Positions 6,376 through 8,792 of a stretch of 8,792 bases of DNA are shown one piece after another. The notes below the pieces were generated by a model. That model saw only the letters and a list, made by a program, of their open reading frames with translations, did not search any database and was not told the origin of the DNA. The stretch comes from JAAOZP01 sp964616835 (GTDB taxonomy: Archaea > Thermoproteota > EX4484-205 > JAAOZP01). How positions within the stretch are numbered: the first letter of the stretch is position 1; each line of letters begins with the position of its first letter. Made by a program: the position numbers and the translations under genes. The stretch covers positions 1-8,792 of the forward strand of contig CAZTSG010000054.1 of NCBI GenBank assembly GCA_964616835.1. The letters run 5' to 3'.

Positions 6376-8363
6376 GCGCCGTGATAGAGAAACTCGTTTT
6401 GAAGAACTTTGAAAGATATAAAAAGGCTGAAATAGATTTTTCAGTGGGCCTCAATTTAGTCAGAGGAAGAAACTCTACTGGGAAAACAACCATATTGAAT
6501 GCTCTGGCATTCGCGCTTTTCGGAGAAGCTCCTGAAGTAGATTCCAAGCTACTGGTTTCTAGATTACCTGGTTCTAGTGAAATGATGGCATATGTAAAAT
6601 TCAGAAGTCCTAGTAATGGCCAGGTCGTTGAGATAGAAAGGAGGGGAAGTCTTGATAAGAATGGTAACTACAGGACTGAAAATAGAGTGCTTAAGATCGA
6701 CGGTAAAACTATACCGGTTGATAATGAAGAGTTCCTGAAGCGGAAAGTTACTGAGCTTCTTGGAATGAGCTTTAGAAAATTTCTCAACCTGGTCTATGTG
6801 AGACAGGGAAGATTAAACGAAATACTTTCGCCAAAAAAGGATCAGATGGACTCGATACTTGGAATAACATTGCTGAAGGAGGTTCAAGAGCAATTTGAAG
6901 AAGTGCGCAGGGAGTTAGAAAAGCTCGAGGGTAAAGACGTTATGACTGAACTACGCATATTGGAAGAGCAAATACCTAAATACGAATCGGACATAAGCTA
7001 CATGAATAAGGATATTGAGAATCTGGAGAACGAAGTGAAAGAGTTAAATGAAATAATTAGTAAGGCGGAATCTAAGGAATTAAGCGAGCTATTGGCCAGC
7101 CTAAGAGATAGAGATAGTATTGAACAGGAGTTGAATAATAGTGATTCTAAAATCCAAATACTTCTGGAGCGAACAGGCTCCTCATCGATAAGAGAGCTTG
7201 AAGAAAAAGTAGAATCATGCAGTAGGATGCTTGAAAACCTGATAATGAAGAAGAATGTTCTAGAAGAGAAAGCTAGGTCTTGCGAGGAGAAATGGGCGAT
7301 AGCAAGGGCACAAATAGACAGCATTAGGAAACAGATTAATGAGCATGAAAGCCTTGCCGAAAGCGGTTTATCTAAATGTCCCAAATGCGGTCAAGAAATA
7401 AATCCCTCTATTCTCCAGAAAATAATCGAAGAGAACCAGGCCCTGTTGAAAAAACTTGAGGATGAAGAGGAAAACTTGAGGAGAATAGTCGATTCCAATA
7501 GGGTTGAATTGAAACGGGCTCTTGACGAACTAAAGCAGGTTGAAAGCAATTATTCCAATCTCGTTTCAACGATGAGTAGTATAGGCGAGATGAAGAAGAA
7601 TATGGAAAAGCTCTTAGATAAAAAGGGTACGGTTTTAGAATTTATCGCTACAAGATTGTCTAGTCTTAGGCTCCCATTCAGGCCGGATGACCCTGATTTA
7701 GCGCTGAAGATAGCTCAACTCCTACCTATTCAGCCAGAAGAGCTTGCAAGGAAAAGGAAAGACTTGGAAGATAAGATTAGAGCCTTGGAGGAGAAGAAAC
7801 ATAGGCGTGATAAAATTTTAGAGGAAGTCGAAAGAGCCAGAAGACTACGCGACAGGCTTAAGGAGAGAATTGGTAAAGCAAGCCTCGCCAAAATGCTTGC
7901 ACAGTCTCTTGAGAAAGCTATTGAAGAAAGGAGGCGTGAACTATTACGCCGCATAGAATTCAAGGCATTAGAGTATTATAGGATTATGACTGATCAGCAT
8001 GTTTACGATGCGATTATAATAGATCCTGAAGACTACTCTGTTTGGGTTCACCCCCAGGGTTTAACGGAGCCTATACCGGCAAACAGGGTTGGGGGAGGGC
8101 ATCAAACAATAATATCCCTCGCCGTACGCCTTGCTCTACTGGATTCTCTAAACCTAAGATCCCTATTGATACTGGATGAGCCTACCTACGGTGTTGACTC
8201 TCAGAACCTGCCTCAAATAGCCAATTACATGGGTGGGGTTTCAAAACATATTTCGCAAACGATACTGGTAACGCATCACAACATATGCGAAGAGGAAGCG
8301 TCGAATATTATAAACGTGATCGTACAGGAAGATGGGACTTCCAAAGTAGAATTAGGAGCATAA
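6372..8363 (+). CDS. rad50: Rad50 ABC-type ATPase with zinc hook
   Basis: Rad50 is the SMC-like ATPase that clamps DNA ends and controls Mre11. The N-terminal lobe has Walker A GRNSTGKT (32-39) and the Q-loop VRQGRL (Gln145). A coiled coil rich in Glu/Lys/Leu runs from about 165, the zinc hook CPKC is at 336-339, and the returning coil reaches about 530. The C-terminal lobe has Walker B LLILDEP (Asp602, Glu603), a D-loop-like GVDS (607-610) and the H-switch LVTHH (His635). The hook sits at the middle of the chain, as expected for an antiparallel coil. Two things are unusual. The total length of 663 is well below the roughly 850-900 of well-studied archaeal Rad50, so the coils are short. The ABC signature reads VGGGH (573-577) instead of LSGGE, losing the serine that contacts ATP in trans. 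A proline-containing segment at about 426-460 interrupts only the second coil. It is last in the operon. Confidence 0.95.
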   Translation: MSAVIEKLVLKNFERYKKAEIDFSVGLNLVRGRNSTGKTTILNALAFALFGEAPEVDSKLLVSRLPGSSEMMAYVKFRSPSNGQVVEIERRGSLDKNGNYRTENRVLKIDGKTIPVDNEEFLKRKVTELLGMSFRKFLNLVYVRQGRLNEILSPKKDQMDSILGITLLKEVQEQFEEVRRELEKLEGKDVMTELRILEEQIPKYESDISYMNKDIENLENEVKELNEIISKAESKELSELLASLRDRDSIEQELNNSDSKIQILLERTGSSSIRELEEKVESCSRMLENLIMKKNVLEEKARSCEEKWAIARAQIDSIRKQINEHESLAESGLSKCPKCGQEINPSILQKIIEENQALLKKLEDEEENLRRIVDSNRVELKRALDELKQVESNYSNLVSTMSSIGEMKKNMEKLLDKKGTVLEFIATRLSSLRLPFRPDDPDLALKIAQLLPIQPEELARKRKDLEDKIRALEEKKHRRDKILEEVERARRLRDRLKERIGKASLAKMLAQSLEKAIEERRRELLRRIEFKALEYYRIMTDQHVYDAIIIDPEDYSVWVHPQGLTEPIPANRVGGGHQTIISLAVRLALLDSLNLRSLLILDEPTYGVDSQNLPQIANYMGGVSKHISQTILVTHHNICEEEASNIINVIVQEDGTSKVELGA

Positions 8364-8384
8364 TCAACATTTCATTTTTGATTA
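8361..8384. terminator. Possible shared terminator between rad50 and the convergent gene
   Basis: A perfect 7-base inverted repeat, TAATCAA (8361-8367) and TTGATTA (8378-8384), has a 10-base T-rich spacer that ends with TTTTT running into the second arm. It begins on the rad50 stop codon and ends 1 base before the stop of the convergent gene, filling the 22-base gap. Archaeal terminators are mainly T-rich tracts; this one could serve + strand transcripts and, less well, the opposite strand. The stem is AT-rich and weak. Confidence 0.4.
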
Positions 8385-8385
8385 T

Positions 8386-8792
8386 TCAGAGTTCAGTTAA
8401 TATTTCTTCCAGCGTCTTTATTGTTCCCTCCTTCTTAGCTTTAAGCTTAACCCTCTTAAGATCTATTTTCGTAAACTTTATTATTCCTTTAACGTCTTCA
8501 ACATCTTTCACAGCTTTTTCCCTAAATACTGTCGCTTTAATCATACGTAGCTTCGCTAGAATTAATTCCTCAGGGTCTTGGAGGAAAGTGTTTTCACCGA
8601 AAATTACTCCTCTCCTCTTCTTGAACTTTTTTTCAGAAAATATTATGTCAACATTATAGGGAGACTTATTGTCACTGATTGTTAAAATCCTGTAGTCTGA
8701 TTTTAAAACCCTTATTATCGCTTCTTTCTCAACCTTAAGTTTTGCTCTCTTAAGAGCTGAAATAAGCTTGTCCACGTCTTCTTCACTAGAGA
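8386..8792 (-). CDS. Nucleotidyltransferase-like protein, 5'-partial at window edge
   Basis: This is the C-terminal 134 residues of a protein whose frame is open to the right edge. A GTG at 8773-8775 could start it, but the codons before it (SSEED) read on smoothly, so the N-terminus is probably outside. The visible part has EEDVDKLISALKRAKLKV, then a strand pair with SPYNVDIIFSE, then PEELILAKLRMIKA followed by KDVEDVKGIIKF. The order of an acidic helix, a xVDxxxS strand, a PE(D/E)LIxxKL helix and an xDxxDV helix resembles small nucleotidyltransferases of the AbiEii/DUF6036 type. The expected N-terminal GG...DxD catalytic motif would lie beyond the window, so activity cannot be judged. It is convergent with rad50 and shares no operon with it. 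Such proteins can be antitoxin or toxin partners or stand-alone enzymes; I do not assign a function. Confidence 0.6.
   Translation of the reverse strand, partial: SSEEDVDKLISALKRAKLKVEKEAIIRVLKSDYRILTISDNKSPYNVDIIFSEKKFKKRRGVIFGENTFLQDPEELILAKLRMIKATVFREKAVKDVEDVKGIIKFTKIDLKRVKLKAKKEGTIKTLEEILTEL

Noticed and set aside
6998..7384. A 128-codon open frame on the minus strand inside rad50
   Set aside because: It is antisense to the Glu/Lys/Leu-rich coiled coil, and its Ser/Leu/Phe-rich composition is what complementing such codons produces. The rad50 frame is certain here.
8285..8659. A 124-codon open frame on the plus strand across the rad50 end and the terminal minus-strand gene
   Set aside because: It overlaps two better-supported frames, starts inside the rad50 H-switch region, and its protein is a low-complexity Ser/Ile/Phe string without motifs.

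Overview
The window looks archaeal, most likely from a thermophilic member of the Thermoproteota/TACK group. It carries the archaeal DNA end-resection set NurA, HerA, Mre11 and Rad50. It also has a tungsten-type aldehyde:ferredoxin oxidoreductase with its own ferredoxin, archaeal BRE/TATA-like promoter sequence, ATGA gene overlaps, and heavy use of AGA/AGG arginine codons. The lineage is an inference from gene content; there is no rRNA or other marker gene here.

Layout. (1) Bases 1-1230, + strand: nurA. Its reading frame is open to the left edge, so the N-terminus lies outside the window. (2) Bases 1227-3421, - strand: a two-gene operon of a four-cluster [4Fe-4S] ferredoxin (promoter-proximal) followed by a 595-residue AOR-family oxidoreductase. 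Its last codon overlaps the nurA stop tail to tail. (3) Bases 3422-3519: a 98-base divergent promoter region. (4) Bases 3520-8363, + strand: herA-mre11-rad50, packed with a 3-base gap and then a 4-base overlap. (5) Bases 8386-8792, - strand: the C-terminal part of a nucleotidyltransferase-like protein that runs off the right edge.

How the genes work together. Mre11 (nuclease) and Rad50 (ABC-type ATPase with a zinc hook) bind and open double-strand ends. HerA (hexameric translocase) and NurA (nuclease) then resect the 5' strand to expose a 3' overhang for recombination by RadA. In this locus nurA is separated from herA-mre11-rad50 by the oppositely oriented redox operon. That operon has no evident link to repair: the ferredoxin carries electrons to or from the pterin-tungsten enzyme in the cytoplasm.

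Points a reader should not miss. Mre11 must begin at a CTG codon (5107). The first ATG, at 5278, would remove two catalytic motifs, and there is no in-frame ATG, GTG or TTG between the herA stop and that ATG. Rad50 is short (663 residues) and its ABC signature reads VGGGH instead of LSGGE. The HerA Walker A motif is also non-canonical. I see no CRISPR array, RNA gene, insertion sequence or clearly new system. There is no gene-free stretch longer than 98 bases.
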